Origin: Bacteroidota bacterium
GTDB lineage: Bacteria; Bacteroidota; Bacteroidia; Chitinophagales; Chitinophagaceae
Length of the DNA stretch: 64,000 nt
Direction of reading: 5' to 3'
Assembly (NCBI GenBank): GCA_020161535.1
Contig: JAIUNW010000017.1
Span: 1-64,000, forward strand
Position 1 is the first letter of the stretch; each line of letters begins with the position of its first letter. A program made the translations under genes and the position numbers. This document shows, one piece after another, positions 1-8,087 of this stretch. The notes under the pieces are model-generated. The model worked only from the letters and a program-made list of their open reading frames with translations, did not search any database and was not told the DNA's origin.

Positions 1-1
1 A

Positions 2-262
2 TCAGGTGGTCAATTTAGCCCGGCCAAGCATGGTCAATTTGCTTCGGCCAGGGGTGGTCAACTTAAACCGGCCAACGGTGGTCAATTTGACCGGCGTTTG
101 CACCGCAGCCGGGTCTGTTCCCATATTAATTGTAGACTGATTATTTTGCCGATCGCCAACCGGCCTCCATTTTATATCATGTTCCTCTGTCAAAATCTCC
201 AATATATCTGTAACCTCTTTAGCGGTTGTTGCCTTAAGCAGTTGTTCAAAAATTTTTTTCAT
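2..262 (-). CDS. Small accessory protein running into the repeat array (partial)
   Basis: The reading frame starts at ATG 262 and has no stop before the left window edge. The first ~55 residues form an ordinary helical-looking sequence (MKKIFEQLLKATTAKEVTDI...). The rest, from about residue 58, is a translation of the 24-bp repeats and gives an 8-residue period (KLTTVGRF / KLTTPGRS / KLTMLGRA / KLTT). The repetitive tail is probably an accident of reading into an IS end, since 24 is a multiple of three. The native C-terminus may have been lost to the insertion. It sits 9 bp downstream of the next small gene on the same strand, suggesting co-transcription. I do not recognise a function. Confidence 0.4.
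   Translation of the reverse strand: MKKIFEQLLKATTAKEVTDILEILTEEHDIKWRPVGDRQNNQSTINMGTDPAAVQTPVKLTTVGRFKLTTPGRSKLTMLGRAKLTT
5..97. repeat. 24-bp tandem repeats resembling an IS21-family end
   Basis: Four copies of a TGGTCAAyTT core start at 7, 31, 55 and 79, exactly 24 bp apart, each followed by a variable stretch and a CCGGC(C) block. From memory, very similar TGGTCAATTT...CCGG repeats form the multiple terminal repeats of Bacteroidota IS21-type elements, so this is probably the end of an insertion sequence whose istA/istB genes lie left of the window. No transposase is visible here, so the family assignment is inference. Confidence 0.55.
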
Positions 263-271
263 TTCTAAGAA

Positions 272-508
272 TTAAAATTTGAAAGTGTTTTTGGTTGATT
301 TTGTGTTACTAGTAAAAGCCATTTCCAAGATTTTAACTTTTTCCCTCAGAACCTTCATCATTTTTACTACATCTTCTTCATCATAATCGTAATTATTCCT
401 ATTGGCACATTTAGACAAACTGTCAATTGTATCTAGCACTTTTTGTACTCGCTTCCCAGCGACATTCTTAAATCGCTCTCTTTTTATTGTTTGGTTATTA
501 TTTGACAT
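272..508 (-). CDS. Conserved small Bacteroidota protein, unknown function
   Basis: The 78-residue product is mostly helical and charged, beginning MSNNNQTIKRERF. Its core, LSKCANRNNYDYDEEDVVKM, followed by a helix ending KILEMAF, resembles a pattern I have seen in many small uncharacterised Bacteroidota proteins (a Cys-Ala-Asn-x-x-Asn-Tyr-x-Tyr block followed by a helix). The family usually lies in accessory regions. It precedes the partial small gene at the window edge on the same strand and probably forms a two-gene unit with it. No catalytic residues or signal peptide are visible, and no function can be given. Confidence 0.5.
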   Translation of the reverse strand: MSNNNQTIKRERFKNVAGKRVQKVLDTIDSLSKCANRNNYDYDEEDVVKMMKVLREKVKILEMAFTSNTKSTKNTFKF

Positions 509-1152
509 AACCTAAAGTTTAGTTTGCAAACATAGGAAATATACTACATTAAGACAAATATAGTGTGAAATATACGATTCAATATGTGCATTATTCAACC
601 TTATAGGCCACCAATATGCTCAAATCGTGTAAGAAAATGAGTAACAAAATCCATGTGGATAACTTTTTAAGCTTCACAGTGAATTGGTAATCAGATTTTT
701 ACGGCTTTTCAACACGGCAGAAACCCATTTTCCCCAGGAAAAAGGCAAAACCCAATTAAAATCCCTGTTACTGTGAGAAACAAATCATTTTTTATGCCCC
801 ACATTTTATTAGACCTCGTTGACTATCATCCCAAAAGGACGGCATTTATCAAATCCCAACTTGAAGAAATGCATTGGGATTTATTCAGTATCTGATTGTA
901 GTTGCCATGATTTTGCGTTTTGTGTTGTTCGTTCTTGTGTCTTTTTGCAGCCCTTCTTTACCCATATATAACCCATGCTAATTAATTTAGCATTTCGGAG
1001 CATAATTCGCCATACCCGAAGGGCATCGGGGAACGGGTTTAACTATGCATCTGGGGAGGTAAAATGACCTGTGGGGGTGGTCGCAGTAACGTTTTAGTAA
1101 CGGTTGCTCTTTGGGGGATTTGAAGCAAAAGGAACCGGAAAAAATGAAAAAA

Positions 1153-1173
1153 GCTGTCTAAGACAGCCTTTTT
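1153..1173 (+). terminator. Intrinsic terminator
   Basis: A 6-bp stem GCTGTC/GACAGC (1153-1158 with 1162-1167) with a 3-nt loop is followed by CC and five T residues. A-rich sequence precedes it, so it may work in both directions. No gene immediately upstream was identified. Confidence 0.55.
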
Positions 1174-1232
1174 GGTGGTTTTGAGTTCAAAAAATTGCAG
1201 GTTCGGTTTTAGTCCTGGGCACTAGAAAATAT

Positions 1233-1266
1233 AAAACCCTTGCAGTTAAACCAGCAAGGGTTTTTT
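1233..1266 (+). terminator. Strong intrinsic terminator (AAAACCCTTGC hairpin)
   Basis: An 11-bp perfect stem, AAAACCCTTGC (1233-1243) with GCAAGGGTTTT (1254-1264), has a 10-nt loop and ends in a T run to 1266. Hairpins of this CCCTTGC...GCAAGGG kind are common just after tRNA genes in Bacteroidota, which is why the preceding T-arm-like stretch is noted separately. Confidence 0.65.
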
Positions 1267-1389
1267 GTTTAGGTCCAATTCTATTTGCATCACATGGGAG
1301 ACCCTATTCCAACCGATAAAGTCCCGTAAATCACCAGTCCAAAAACAGGCAGCCGTTACTGTTTTACACCGAATGCAAAAATCGCCAAA

Positions 1390-1803
1390 TCAGGGCTTGC
1401 CGGGAAACTTGCTCATATCCATATAGATGATTTCCCAAAGATTGCCATCGGGGTCTTCGAAACTGCGCTGTTGCATAAAACCATAATCTTTCGGTTCTTC
1501 CGGCATCACCGCTCCTGCAGCGATTACTGCTTCGCCCATTTTTGTCAAGGCAGCAGGGCTGTTCAGAGAAATGCAATTGATGACACCCACCGTCTTCTTG
1601 GCATTGATGATGTCTTTTGTGGTGAACTGCCGCAGCTTTTCGTGCGTCAATAGCATAACAGCAAAAACATCTTCGAACAACAGGCAGGCCGCCGTGTCGT
1701 CGCTGAAAACGGGGTTATACACAAACCCTATTTGCTGATAAAAATCGACCGCTTTTTTCAGGTTGGTTACTGGCAGATTGATAAAAATGCTGGGGTTGTT
1801 CAT
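1390..1803 (-). CDS. VOC family (glyoxalase/bleomycin-resistance-fold) protein
   Basis: A 137-residue single-domain protein of the vicinal oxygen chelate fold. The N-terminal strand-helix (MNNPSIFINLPVTNLKKAVD, then FYQQIGF) and the C-terminal block (RSFEDPDGNLWEIIYMD) are typical; the Glu in LWEI is the usual metal-ligand position. It is close to the PhnB/glyoxalase-like subgroup whose substrates are mostly unknown. The start at 1803 is chosen because it opens directly into the conserved first strand; upstream in-frame sequence overlaps the preceding gene and lacks domain similarity. It is the last gene of a minus-strand run with an SRPBCC protein and a second VOC protein. Confidence 0.85.
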   Translation of the reverse strand: MNNPSIFINLPVTNLKKAVDFYQQIGFVYNPVFSDDTAACLLFEDVFAVMLLTHEKLRQFTTKDIINAKKTVGVINCISLNSPAALTKMGEAVIAAGAVMPEEPKDYGFMQQRSFEDPDGNLWEIIYMDMSKFPGKP

Positions 1804-1859
1804 TGTTAATTTTTTAAACGCTACACCGGGTGTTTTTTGCGGCAGCACGATAGTCTTGA

Positions 1860-2282
1860 CTACTGTCCTTCCACATAATTTTTGAATTTCTCCAATACCG
1901 ATTGGCAAAACTTCTCCTGCATCTCCAAGGGAAGACCTGGTTCTGGTTCGAAACTTTCCCGCACAATGGTGTTTTGGTCGATTTGCTGAAATTCAATGGT
2001 CGATTGCCGCCCATCATCTAGGGTGTAAGACAGCAGTTCATGTGTCTGCACCCGGTTGTATATACCGGCATGGGCAAAGCCTTCCAAGTCGTCTTTGGTT
2101 TTCATGCAAAAGCAAAATCGACCGCCTTCCTGCAAGTCATTGGTAACAACGGGACAATACCAGTTGGGAAAAGGAATATTCCACTCCCTGATGTGCTCCG
2201 GCTTGGTCCAGTATTGCCAAACAGTTTGAACAGGTTGTTGCACCAGAATGGTTACCACAATCCTTGGCCTATCCTGTACCAT
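1860..2282 (-). CDS. SRPBCC (AHSA1/START-like) protein
   Basis: A 140-residue protein with the helix-grip fold pattern: an early VVTILVQQPVQTVWQYWTKP segment, a central EGGRFCF strand, YTLDDGRQSTIEF and a long C-terminal helix beginning LPLEMQEKFCQSVLEKFKNY. These small proteins bind hydrophobic ligands or act as accessory factors; the ligand cannot be read from sequence. The ATG at 2282 overlaps the TGA of the upstream VOC gene (TGATG), indicating translational coupling and deciding the start. AHSA1-type and VOC genes frequently travel together in Bacteroidota under a small regulator. Confidence 0.85.
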   Translation of the reverse strand: MVQDRPRIVVTILVQQPVQTVWQYWTKPEHIREWNIPFPNWYCPVVTNDLQEGGRFCFCMKTKDDLEGFAHAGIYNRVQTHELLSYTLDDGRQSTIEFQQIDQNTIVRESFEPEPGLPLEMQEKFCQSVLEKFKNYVEGQ

Positions 2283-2671
2283 CACTTCAGGGAATGCAAT
2301 CCAATCATATTTCCTTCTGTGTCCCAAACCAATGCGCAGAACCCATACTCGCCAATTGAAAATTTCTGTTTGAATACTTTTCCACCCGCCGGTTCAACCC
2401 TGGCCGCTTCGTTGGCGCAATCTTCGCAACTAAAGTAGATGATCACATTATTGCCGCCGGCTTTTAGACCCTGCATTTTAACCAATGCACCAGGTGCGCC
2501 ATAGGTTTCCATGTTGCCAGCAAACGACTTCATAATGGTTTGTTGGTCGGTAGGATCACTCATCACCGTCAGTGATGCATTAAAAACCGTTTCATAAAAT
2601 TTGCTGGCCCTTTCCATATCATCCACATAAATTTCAAACCAACCTACAGGGTTCACGATTGTACTTTCCAT
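2282..2671 (-). CDS. VOC family protein, glyoxalase-like
   Basis: A 129-residue VOC protein. The start at 2671 gives MESTIVNPVGWFEIYVDDME, the usual first strand of this subgroup, followed by RASKFYETVF. The C-terminal half has CEDCANEAARVEPAGGKVF and FCALVWDTEGNMIGLHS, matching glyoxalase-like proteins resembling the lactoylglutathione lyase fold; metal-binding His is at GLHS. It is the first gene of the three-gene operon and overlaps the following SRPBCC gene by one base. Two copies of a 14-bp palindrome lie 80-150 bp upstream, downstream of a Crp/Fnr regulator gene, and are good operator candidates. Confidence 0.85.
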   Translation of the reverse strand: MESTIVNPVGWFEIYVDDMERASKFYETVFNASLTVMSDPTDQQTIMKSFAGNMETYGAPGALVKMQGLKAGGNNVIIYFSCEDCANEAARVEPAGGKVFKQKFSIGEYGFCALVWDTEGNMIGLHSLK

Positions 2672-2750
2672 AACATGGTATTTAACATGGTTGAATAATA
2701 ACTGTTTGCTAAAATGCATCCTAAAAATAAGACAGTCGCCAACATTCACC

Positions 2751-2816
2751 ACTTGTCATTTGACAAGTAAACAAGCGCCGGCTGGCCAATCAGTCCGTTA
2801 TTGTCATTTGACAAGT
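2751..2816. promoter_or_regulatory. Two identical palindromic operator-like boxes
   Basis: TTGTCATTTGACAA occurs at 2753-2766 and again at 2801-2814; the first is extended to a perfect 18-bp palindrome ACTTGTCA-TT-TGACAAGT at 2751-2768. The copies are 48 bp apart, in the gap between the Crp/Fnr-type regulator gene and the first VOC gene, upstream of the VOC-SRPBCC-VOC operon. Length and ends (TTG...CAA, 14 bp) match the geometry of a Crp/Fnr half-site pair. Confidence 0.6.
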
Positions 2817-2827
2817 GGATACTCGCT

Positions 2828-3400
2828 TCAAACGGAGATTTCTTTCCGGATGCGGCTGAGCGACGTGTCGGTCACCCCCAGGTAAGAAGCAATCTGCTTC
2901 AGCGGTGCGTGCCGAATAATATCAGGCTTCTGTTCTATAAGTTTCAAATAGCGGCTGGTCGCCGTTTCCCTGATCATGTCTAGTGAGCGTTGCTTAACAC
3001 TGAAAAGTTGCGATGTAAACCACCATCGACCCCATTCCACAAAGCCGGGCAACTGGTGAAAAAGCCGTTGAAAATCTTCAAAGTTTACTTTCCACAATTC
3101 GCAATCCGTCAACGCTTGCAGGTTTTCCTGCGAGGGCGTTCGTTGAAAAAGAGAAGTCGGCACAATAACGATGTCACGGGCCGTAAAAAAGTCGGTCGTG
3201 ATTTCATCGCCGTTGTAATTGTACACAAAAGCCCGCACCAGGCCGCTTGCCAAAATAAAATACTCGTTGGCCACTTTGCCCTCTTGCTGGAGAACAACGC
3301 CTTTGGCCATTTCTACCCGTTGATGTATGTCGGCAATCAACTGCAGATCTGCTTTTGTCAACAGCGGATGGTTGTATACGGCGGTAAAGATGTCTTCCAT
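2828..3400 (-). CDS. Crp/Fnr family transcriptional regulator
   Basis: A 190-residue regulator with an N-terminal cyclic-nucleotide-binding-like beta roll (VEMAKGVVLQQEGKVANEYF, ILASGLVRAFV, FFTARDIVIVPTSLF) and a C-terminal winged helix (HAPLKQIASYLGVTDTSLSR, then IRKEI). No Cys cluster for an Fe-S sensor is present, so it is not a classical oxygen-sensing Fnr. Bacteroidota have many such short Crp/Fnr proteins, often next to VOC/DinB/SRPBCC stress genes. It lies upstream of and in the same orientation as the VOC operon, separated by two palindromes it may bind. The signal it senses is unknown. Confidence 0.85.
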   Translation of the reverse strand: MEDIFTAVYNHPLLTKADLQLIADIHQRVEMAKGVVLQQEGKVANEYFILASGLVRAFVYNYNGDEITTDFFTARDIVIVPTSLFQRTPSQENLQALTDCELWKVNFEDFQRLFHQLPGFVEWGRWWFTSQLFSVKQRSLDMIRETATSRYLKLIEQKPDIIRHAPLKQIASYLGVTDTSLSRIRKEISV

Positions 3401-3670
3401 AATTTTTAAGCGGACCCATCAGCCACCTGGCTACCAATATGTACCCCGTGGCCAATACATGGATACAATCCCTAGCAAAAACAAAACCAACAAATTACTG
3501 TAATCCGAACAAATTATGACCCCGATTTTTGTTTGCCGCCACGCAATTGCCTACCCCACCTACCAGCCGGCTAAAATTCAGGTAGCATTTGTTTATCCGA
3601 TGCCTGTTTTTCCCTAAAAAAAGGTGGAAATTGACGCGTACATATTAATACCCAAGCTCATCTTTAACAC

Positions 3671-6319
3671 ATGTCATTCCGCCGATCAATTCCAGCCATT
3701 TTCGTTTTTGCCACTTTCTTAGGTGCCTGTCAGCCAACACCCGACTGTAAGCCAGCCGAACGTTCAGCCAGTGTTGCCGCCATCGACTCATTGGCCAAAA
3801 CCGCTAATTATCCTGCTGATTTAAAAATCACCGGCTATAGCGGTCCCGATCTCACGCCCAGCCCCGCCTGCCTCGCGGTGGCCCCCACCGGCGAATTATT
3901 CGTTGGCGTAGACATGATGGGATCGCTTGGAAAGAAACCAGGCAAGGGCATGATCATTAAAATGATCGACTGCAACAACGATGGCATTATCGACAGCCAT
4001 ACCGAGTTTGCCGGCGTTGACAATCCACGCGGCATCCAGGTGATCGGCGACAAAGTATTCGTGCTGCACACGGTTTTTAAAGACACGATTGCTGATAATA
4101 TGTCGCTCGTGGTATTCGAAGACAAAAACCACGATGGCGTGGCCGACGGACCAGCAAAGCCGCTGGTAGAACGCATCAGCAATCCTACTTTCCTCAAAGA
4201 AAGAGGCACCGACCATGCCACCAATGGCATCCGGCTGGGTATTGACGGATGGATTTACATCGCGGTAGGTGATTTTGGTTTTCACGATGCCGAAGACCGT
4301 AGCGGCCGCAAACTCACCATGCTGGGTGGTGGTATCGTTCGCGTGCGTCCCGATGGCACTCAACTCGAAATTTATTCGCATGGCCTGCGAAATATCTACG
4401 ATGTAGCGATTGATCCGCTGATGAATATCTTCACGCGCGACAATACCAATGATGGTGGCGGATGGAATATTCGCTTTAGCCACCAATTGCAAACCGGCGA
4501 ATATGGATACCCGTTACTCTTCCAACATTTCACCGAAGAAATTATTCCCGCCCTGGTTGATGTAGGTGGCGGGTCAGGAACCGGCAGCCTGTTTTTTGCA
4601 GAACCCGGTTGGCCGGCGAAATACAGCAACGTGCCCATGATGGCCGATTGGGGTCGAAACTTTTTGTACATCCATCGCGTAACACCCGATGGCGCCAGCT
4701 TCACCCAGCACGACGAAGAGTTTATCAAAATGCCGCAAATCACGGATGTGGATGTGGATGGTTCAGGGCGATTGTATTTGTCGGCCTGGGATGGCGCCGG
4801 TTATGAAGGTGATCCCGGCAAAGGATTTGTGGTGCGTGTAGTGCCAAATGATTGGTCGTACAAAGCGTTCCCGAATCTAAGCAAGCTGTCTGAGAATGAA
4901 CTTGCCAATCTTCTCGCGTCGAACAGTGCCGTAGCACGCATAAATGCACAACAGGAATTGCTCACACGCCCGGCTACAGGCGCAGCCAAATCAGCCTGGC
5001 AAGTACTGGCAGATACCAAACAATCGATCGAAAGCAGAGTGGCCGCCATGTACACTTACACACAGATCGAAAAAGAAAAAGCCATCGATCCGCTGGTAAA
5101 ACTCAGTACCGAGCCAGCCATGCAGGAATATGTTCTGCGCGCACTAACCGATCAGGAAGGCGCGCTCAGCAAAGTGCCAACAGCGCCGTTCATCGAAGCC
5201 CTTAAAAGCAATTCACCCCGCGTGCAAGCGGCGGCGATCATTGGTCTCAATCGCCTGAAAAGACCTGAAACAGCAACAGCCTTGCTCAGCATACCGGTGC
5301 CCGCTAGTTTTGTGGCGCCACCCAATGGTCAAGAAGGGCCGCATGCCACCCCGAATGCGCCCATTCTATTGCCCCATTTGGCGGTGAAAGCGCTTGTTAA
5401 TATGGATGCAACAGATGCCTGCCTCGCCGCCATCAACACCAACGATTCCACCCTCGCACTCTGGGCATTGCGGTACATGCACAATGCGAAAGCCGTTGAT
5501 GGTTTGATCAATGCCTATGGCAACACAACCAGTTCATCATTAAAGGAAAAAATACTAACCGATCTCGCCAGGCTCTATTGGGTTGAACAACCATTTGATG
5601 CCAGCACCTGGTGGAGCACCCGCCCCGATAGCCATGGTCCTTACAGCCGAACCGAAGCCTGGTCAGAAACTGAAAAGATTAAAAATTTCCTGACAACACA
5701 ATTTGCAGCAACGGGTAAAAACAACAGCGCATTTTTTGCCGGTCTCAACGGCAAGTTTAGGTTGGGTATAACGCCTTTCGGCGGATCAGATGAAACGATG
5801 GCCAAGACCGAAGAAGTAAAAGTTGATCTCGAGAAGATCAAAAACCAAAAGGGACAGATCGGTAAAACATCGATTGAAGACATCATGCTGAACCTCGACA
5901 AACTCAACGGCGATGCGCAAAACGGAAAAAAACTATTTATACAACAAGGCTGCGTTGCCTGTCACAGTGTAGAAAAAGGTCAGGCGTTGAAAGGACCTTT
6001 TATGGGACAAATCGGCTCGATCATGACGAAAAAACAAATTGCTGAATCGATCCTCAAACCCAACGCATCTATTTCACAAGGCTTCTCCACCGTACAAATC
6101 ATTACCAACAACAATGAAATACTGCAAGGCTTTGTTACGGGTGAATCGAATGGCAAAATCACTTTGCGCGATATTACCGGCAGCATGAAAGTGGTTGACA
6201 GCAAGAACATCAAATCCCGAAAAGAGCTGACGACATCCATGATGCCAACCGGTTTGGCTAATGCCCTTTCGCTGAAAGAATTTGCCGACCTGGTTACCTA
6301 TCTCTCGAAACAGAAATAG
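3671..6319 (+). CDS. Lipoprotein with propeller-type dehydrogenase domain, HEAT-like region and C-terminal cytochrome c
   Basis: An 882-residue protein. A lipoprotein signal peptide (lipobox LGAC near residue 20) points to a membrane-anchored periplasmic or surface protein. Residues ~50-410 contain propeller-like repeats with DGxxD-type loops (CNNDGIIDSHTEF, KNHDGVADGP) and the NGIRLGIDGWIYIAVGDFG block of the TIGR02604 'putative membrane-bound dehydrogenase' family. Residues ~420-660 are helical and HEAT-like. The C-terminus has one c-type heme site, C761-V-A-C764-H765, in the TIGR02603-type arrangement ending with SLKEFADLVTYLSKQK. Such proteins are abundant in Planctomycetes/Verrucomicrobia and occur in Bacteroidota; a sugar or polyol oxidation role is assumed, not proven. 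A larger paralogue lies at 11901-14927. Confidence 0.85.
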   Translation: MSFRRSIPAIFVFATFLGACQPTPDCKPAERSASVAAIDSLAKTANYPADLKITGYSGPDLTPSPACLAVAPTGELFVGVDMMGSLGKKPGKGMIIKMIDCNNDGIIDSHTEFAGVDNPRGIQVIGDKVFVLHTVFKDTIADNMSLVVFEDKNHDGVADGPAKPLVERISNPTFLKERGTDHATNGIRLGIDGWIYIAVGDFGFHDAEDRSGRKLTMLGGGIVRVRPDGTQLEIYSHGLRNIYDVAIDPLMNIFTRDNTNDGGGWNIRFSHQLQTGEYGYPLLFQHFTEEIIPALVDVGGGSGTGSLFFAEPGWPAKYSNVPMMADWGRNFLYIHRVTPDGASFTQHDEEFIKMPQITDVDVDGSGRLYLSAWDGAGYEGDPGKGFVVRVVPNDWSYKAFPNLSKLSENELANLLASNSAVARINAQQELLTRPATGAAKSAWQVLADTKQSIESRVAAMYTYTQIEKEKAIDPLVKLSTEPAMQEYVLRALTDQEGALSKVPTAPFIEALKSNSPRVQAAAIIGLNRLKRPETATALLSIPVPASFVAPPNGQEGPHATPNAPILLPHLAVKALVNMDATDACLAAINTNDSTLALWALRYMHNAKAVDGLINAYGNTTSSSLKEKILTDLARLYWVEQPFDASTWWSTRPDSHGPYSRTEAWSETEKIKNFLTTQFAATGKNNSAFFAGLNGKFRLGITPFGGSDETMAKTEEVKVDLEKIKNQKGQIGKTSIEDIMLNLDKLNGDAQNGKKLFIQQGCVACHSVEKGQALKGPFMGQIGSIMTKKQIAESILKPNASISQGFSTVQIITNNNEILQGFVTGESNGKITLRDITGSMKVVDSKNIKSRKELTTSMMPTGLANALSLKEFADLVTYLSKQK

Positions 6320-6332
6320 TTATTTTATTTAC

Positions 6333-6370
6333 CGGCGTTATCAACTTCCTTGATGAATTAGGTAACGCCG
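6333..6370. terminator. Inverted repeat between convergent genes
   Basis: CGGCGTTA (6333-6340) pairs with TAACGCCG (6363-6370) across a 22-nt loop, between and partly inside the convergent gene ends. It could weakly terminate either transcript, but it lacks a clear T run on the plus strand. Confidence 0.3.
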
Positions 6371-7341
6371 TTCATAAAGGTTTTCTGGTCGTCCCACATG
6401 GCTAAATGACTACCATTGGGGCAATAGAGGTATTGTCCTTTTTGCACGGCCTTGCTTTGGGCTTCCATGGCTGCGGGATCCATGGTATCGTATTTGGCAC
6501 CCACCATCAGTGTTGGAATGGCTATCTCTTTCAACCTGGCTTTGATATCCCAATTCGCCAATCGTCCTGATACACCAAACTCACTGGGCCCCTGCATCAT
6601 TGTGTATACTTCATGGTTAGTATGTTTGAAAGCGCGGTTAACGCCATCGGGAAGCTCGGGCAATCGACATAAATGCACCGCATAAAAATTCGGCATTAGG
6701 AGTTCCATATACCGCGGGTTGTCGAAATCATTTTTGGCTTCCAGCGCCCTGACCTCGGCCAACACCTCGGGTTTCATTTGTTTGGCCAATACTTCATTCG
6801 CGTATCGGCCGTAGTCTGGCGCGCTGGCCATCATATCAGCCACTACCAAACCCTTCATATGTTGTTGGTGAGCCAAGGCGTATTCCATCGCCAAAATACC
6901 GCCCCATGAATGCCCCACAACATAGAAATTGCTGCTATCGCCGCCGATGGCCTGTCGCACCTGTTCCACTTCATCTACAAAACGCGCTACCGTCCACAGG
7001 CTGCTGTCTTTGGGCTGGTCGCTATAATAGGAACCTAGTTGATCATACTCATAAAACTCAAAGCCTTCGCGTTGGAAAAATGTTTCAAAACATTCCATGT
7101 ACTCGTGGGTCATGGCTGGGCCACCATGCAGCAACAAAATTTTGATTTTCGGGTTGTTGCCAAAGCGCTTGGTCCATACATGAAAATCGCCCACTGCTGT
7201 TTTGATGGGAATGAGTCGAACACCTCCACCCTCCACCGAATCGCCGTACGTAAAATAATTCACCTGTGTAGAAGTTGGTGCAGGCATCTGCTGGCAACTG
7301 CTTATAAAAGATACCAGCAGAATAAGAATACTAATTCGCAT
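6358..7341 (-). CDS. Secreted S33 peptidase (proline iminopeptidase-like alpha/beta hydrolase)
   Basis: A 327-residue alpha/beta hydrolase with a lipoprotein-type signal (SFISSC, Cys ~16). The S33 signature is clear: HGGP oxyanion loop (72-75), nucleophile S145 in GHSWGG, acid around D285 in GAKYDTMD, and H312 in GSHLAMW. The YDQLGSYYSD block after the first helix is typical of proline iminopeptidases of the PepIP type, which release N-terminal proline from small peptides. An export signal is common for Bacteroidota members. It converges on the upstream cytochrome-type gene. Confidence 0.85.
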   Translation of the reverse strand: MRISILILLVSFISSCQQMPAPTSTQVNYFTYGDSVEGGGVRLIPIKTAVGDFHVWTKRFGNNPKIKILLLHGGPAMTHEYMECFETFFQREGFEFYEYDQLGSYYSDQPKDSSLWTVARFVDEVEQVRQAIGGDSSNFYVVGHSWGGILAMEYALAHQQHMKGLVVADMMASAPDYGRYANEVLAKQMKPEVLAEVRALEAKNDFDNPRYMELLMPNFYAVHLCRLPELPDGVNRAFKHTNHEVYTMMQGPSEFGVSGRLANWDIKARLKEIAIPTLMVGAKYDTMDPAAMEAQSKAVQKGQYLYCPNGSHLAMWDDQKTFMNGVT

Positions 7342-7383
7342 AATGGTAAAATTTATCTGCGGAAGATAAACTTTTTTGAGCGC

Positions 7384-7974
7384 TTACAATATTTTATACG
7401 TGAGCCCGAATGAAATCGATCTTGATTTCCATGGTCGTTGGTCAGAGAAGGCATTCAAGTTGCTGAACCCTTTGTCATAGCGGCCCTGCAATTTGAATGA
7501 TTTGGATAGTTTCCATTGAATACCAGCCGTGATGCCCCAGTCTTCTTTGCCGAATGCTTTCGCATCATCTCGAAGTAATTTCTCGTCGGCACTCACCAGG
7601 CGCGTGTATTGTGGGCCTGCGAGTACACTAAATTTCTCATTTACTTCATAGCCAATTTGCAAAGGAACGGTAACGCCTCTAAGGGTTGCAACGGCCTGTG
7701 GACTAGCCAGCGATACATCTGGAAATTTATCATTGAAATCACTGCCAATTTGGATATTCTTTTGGGTAAACAGCACTTGCGGCTGAAAATGCCATTTGCG
7801 ATAACCATTCCAATCAGCATATATACCGGTATTAAACCCAGCATGAAATCCTTTTTGAATACCATCCCCTTTAATAGAATACAAATCCAATTGGGCGGCA
7901 ATGCCCACTTCGGGTTTTTGGGCCTGGGTTGCAAGGGCGCATACCAGCAGCATACCAACAAATACGGTTTTCAT
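7384..7974 (-). CDS. Outer-membrane beta-barrel protein (PorT/Omp family)
   Basis: A 196-residue protein with a Sec signal peptide (MKTVFVGMLLVCALATQAQK) and alternating hydrophobic strands typical of an eight-stranded barrel: VGIAAQLDLYSI, FHAGFNTGIYADW, WHFQPQVLFTQKNI, TVPLQIGYEVNEKFSVLAGPQY, DWGITAGIQWKLSKSFKLQG, and a terminal strand SISFGLTYKIL ending in a hydrophobic residue as expected for BAM substrates. This is the common 'outer membrane beta-barrel protein' class of Bacteroidota; its ligand is unknown. Confidence 0.8.
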   Translation of the reverse strand: MKTVFVGMLLVCALATQAQKPEVGIAAQLDLYSIKGDGIQKGFHAGFNTGIYADWNGYRKWHFQPQVLFTQKNIQIGSDFNDKFPDVSLASPQAVATLRGVTVPLQIGYEVNEKFSVLAGPQYTRLVSADEKLLRDDAKAFGKEDWGITAGIQWKLSKSFKLQGRYDKGFSNLNAFSDQRPWKSRSISFGLTYKIL

Positions 7975-8087
7975 CTGGTTAATTTTCTAACCGCAATGCT
8001 AGTCTGAAATCAGCAGGATTTTTCACCGAATGGATGTGCTGGCAAGTTGGCTCGACCAATCGCCATATTATGTCGACAGGTTTTGGA

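Larger units (their letters stand above)
509..1389. other. 880-bp gene-poor interval at the accessory/core boundary
   Basis: No convincing gene is visible. The interval is AT-rich at its left end. It contains a perfect 9-bp inverted repeat (851-859 with 874-882), a possible but unsupported 33-codon ORF (794-895), two intrinsic terminators (near 1153-1173 and 1233-1266) and, between the terminators, a short stretch near 1198-1224 that resembles a broken tRNA T-arm and acceptor end. This is compatible with the scar or boundary of an integrated element, but nothing here proves it. Confidence 0.4.

Noticed and set aside
794..895. A 33-codon plus-strand frame in the left gap
   Set aside because: No similarity, no clear promoter or start signal; could easily be chance.
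1005..1040. ACCCGAAGGGC-like string as another REP
   Set aside because: The palindrome is broken and the 14-bp period is absent.
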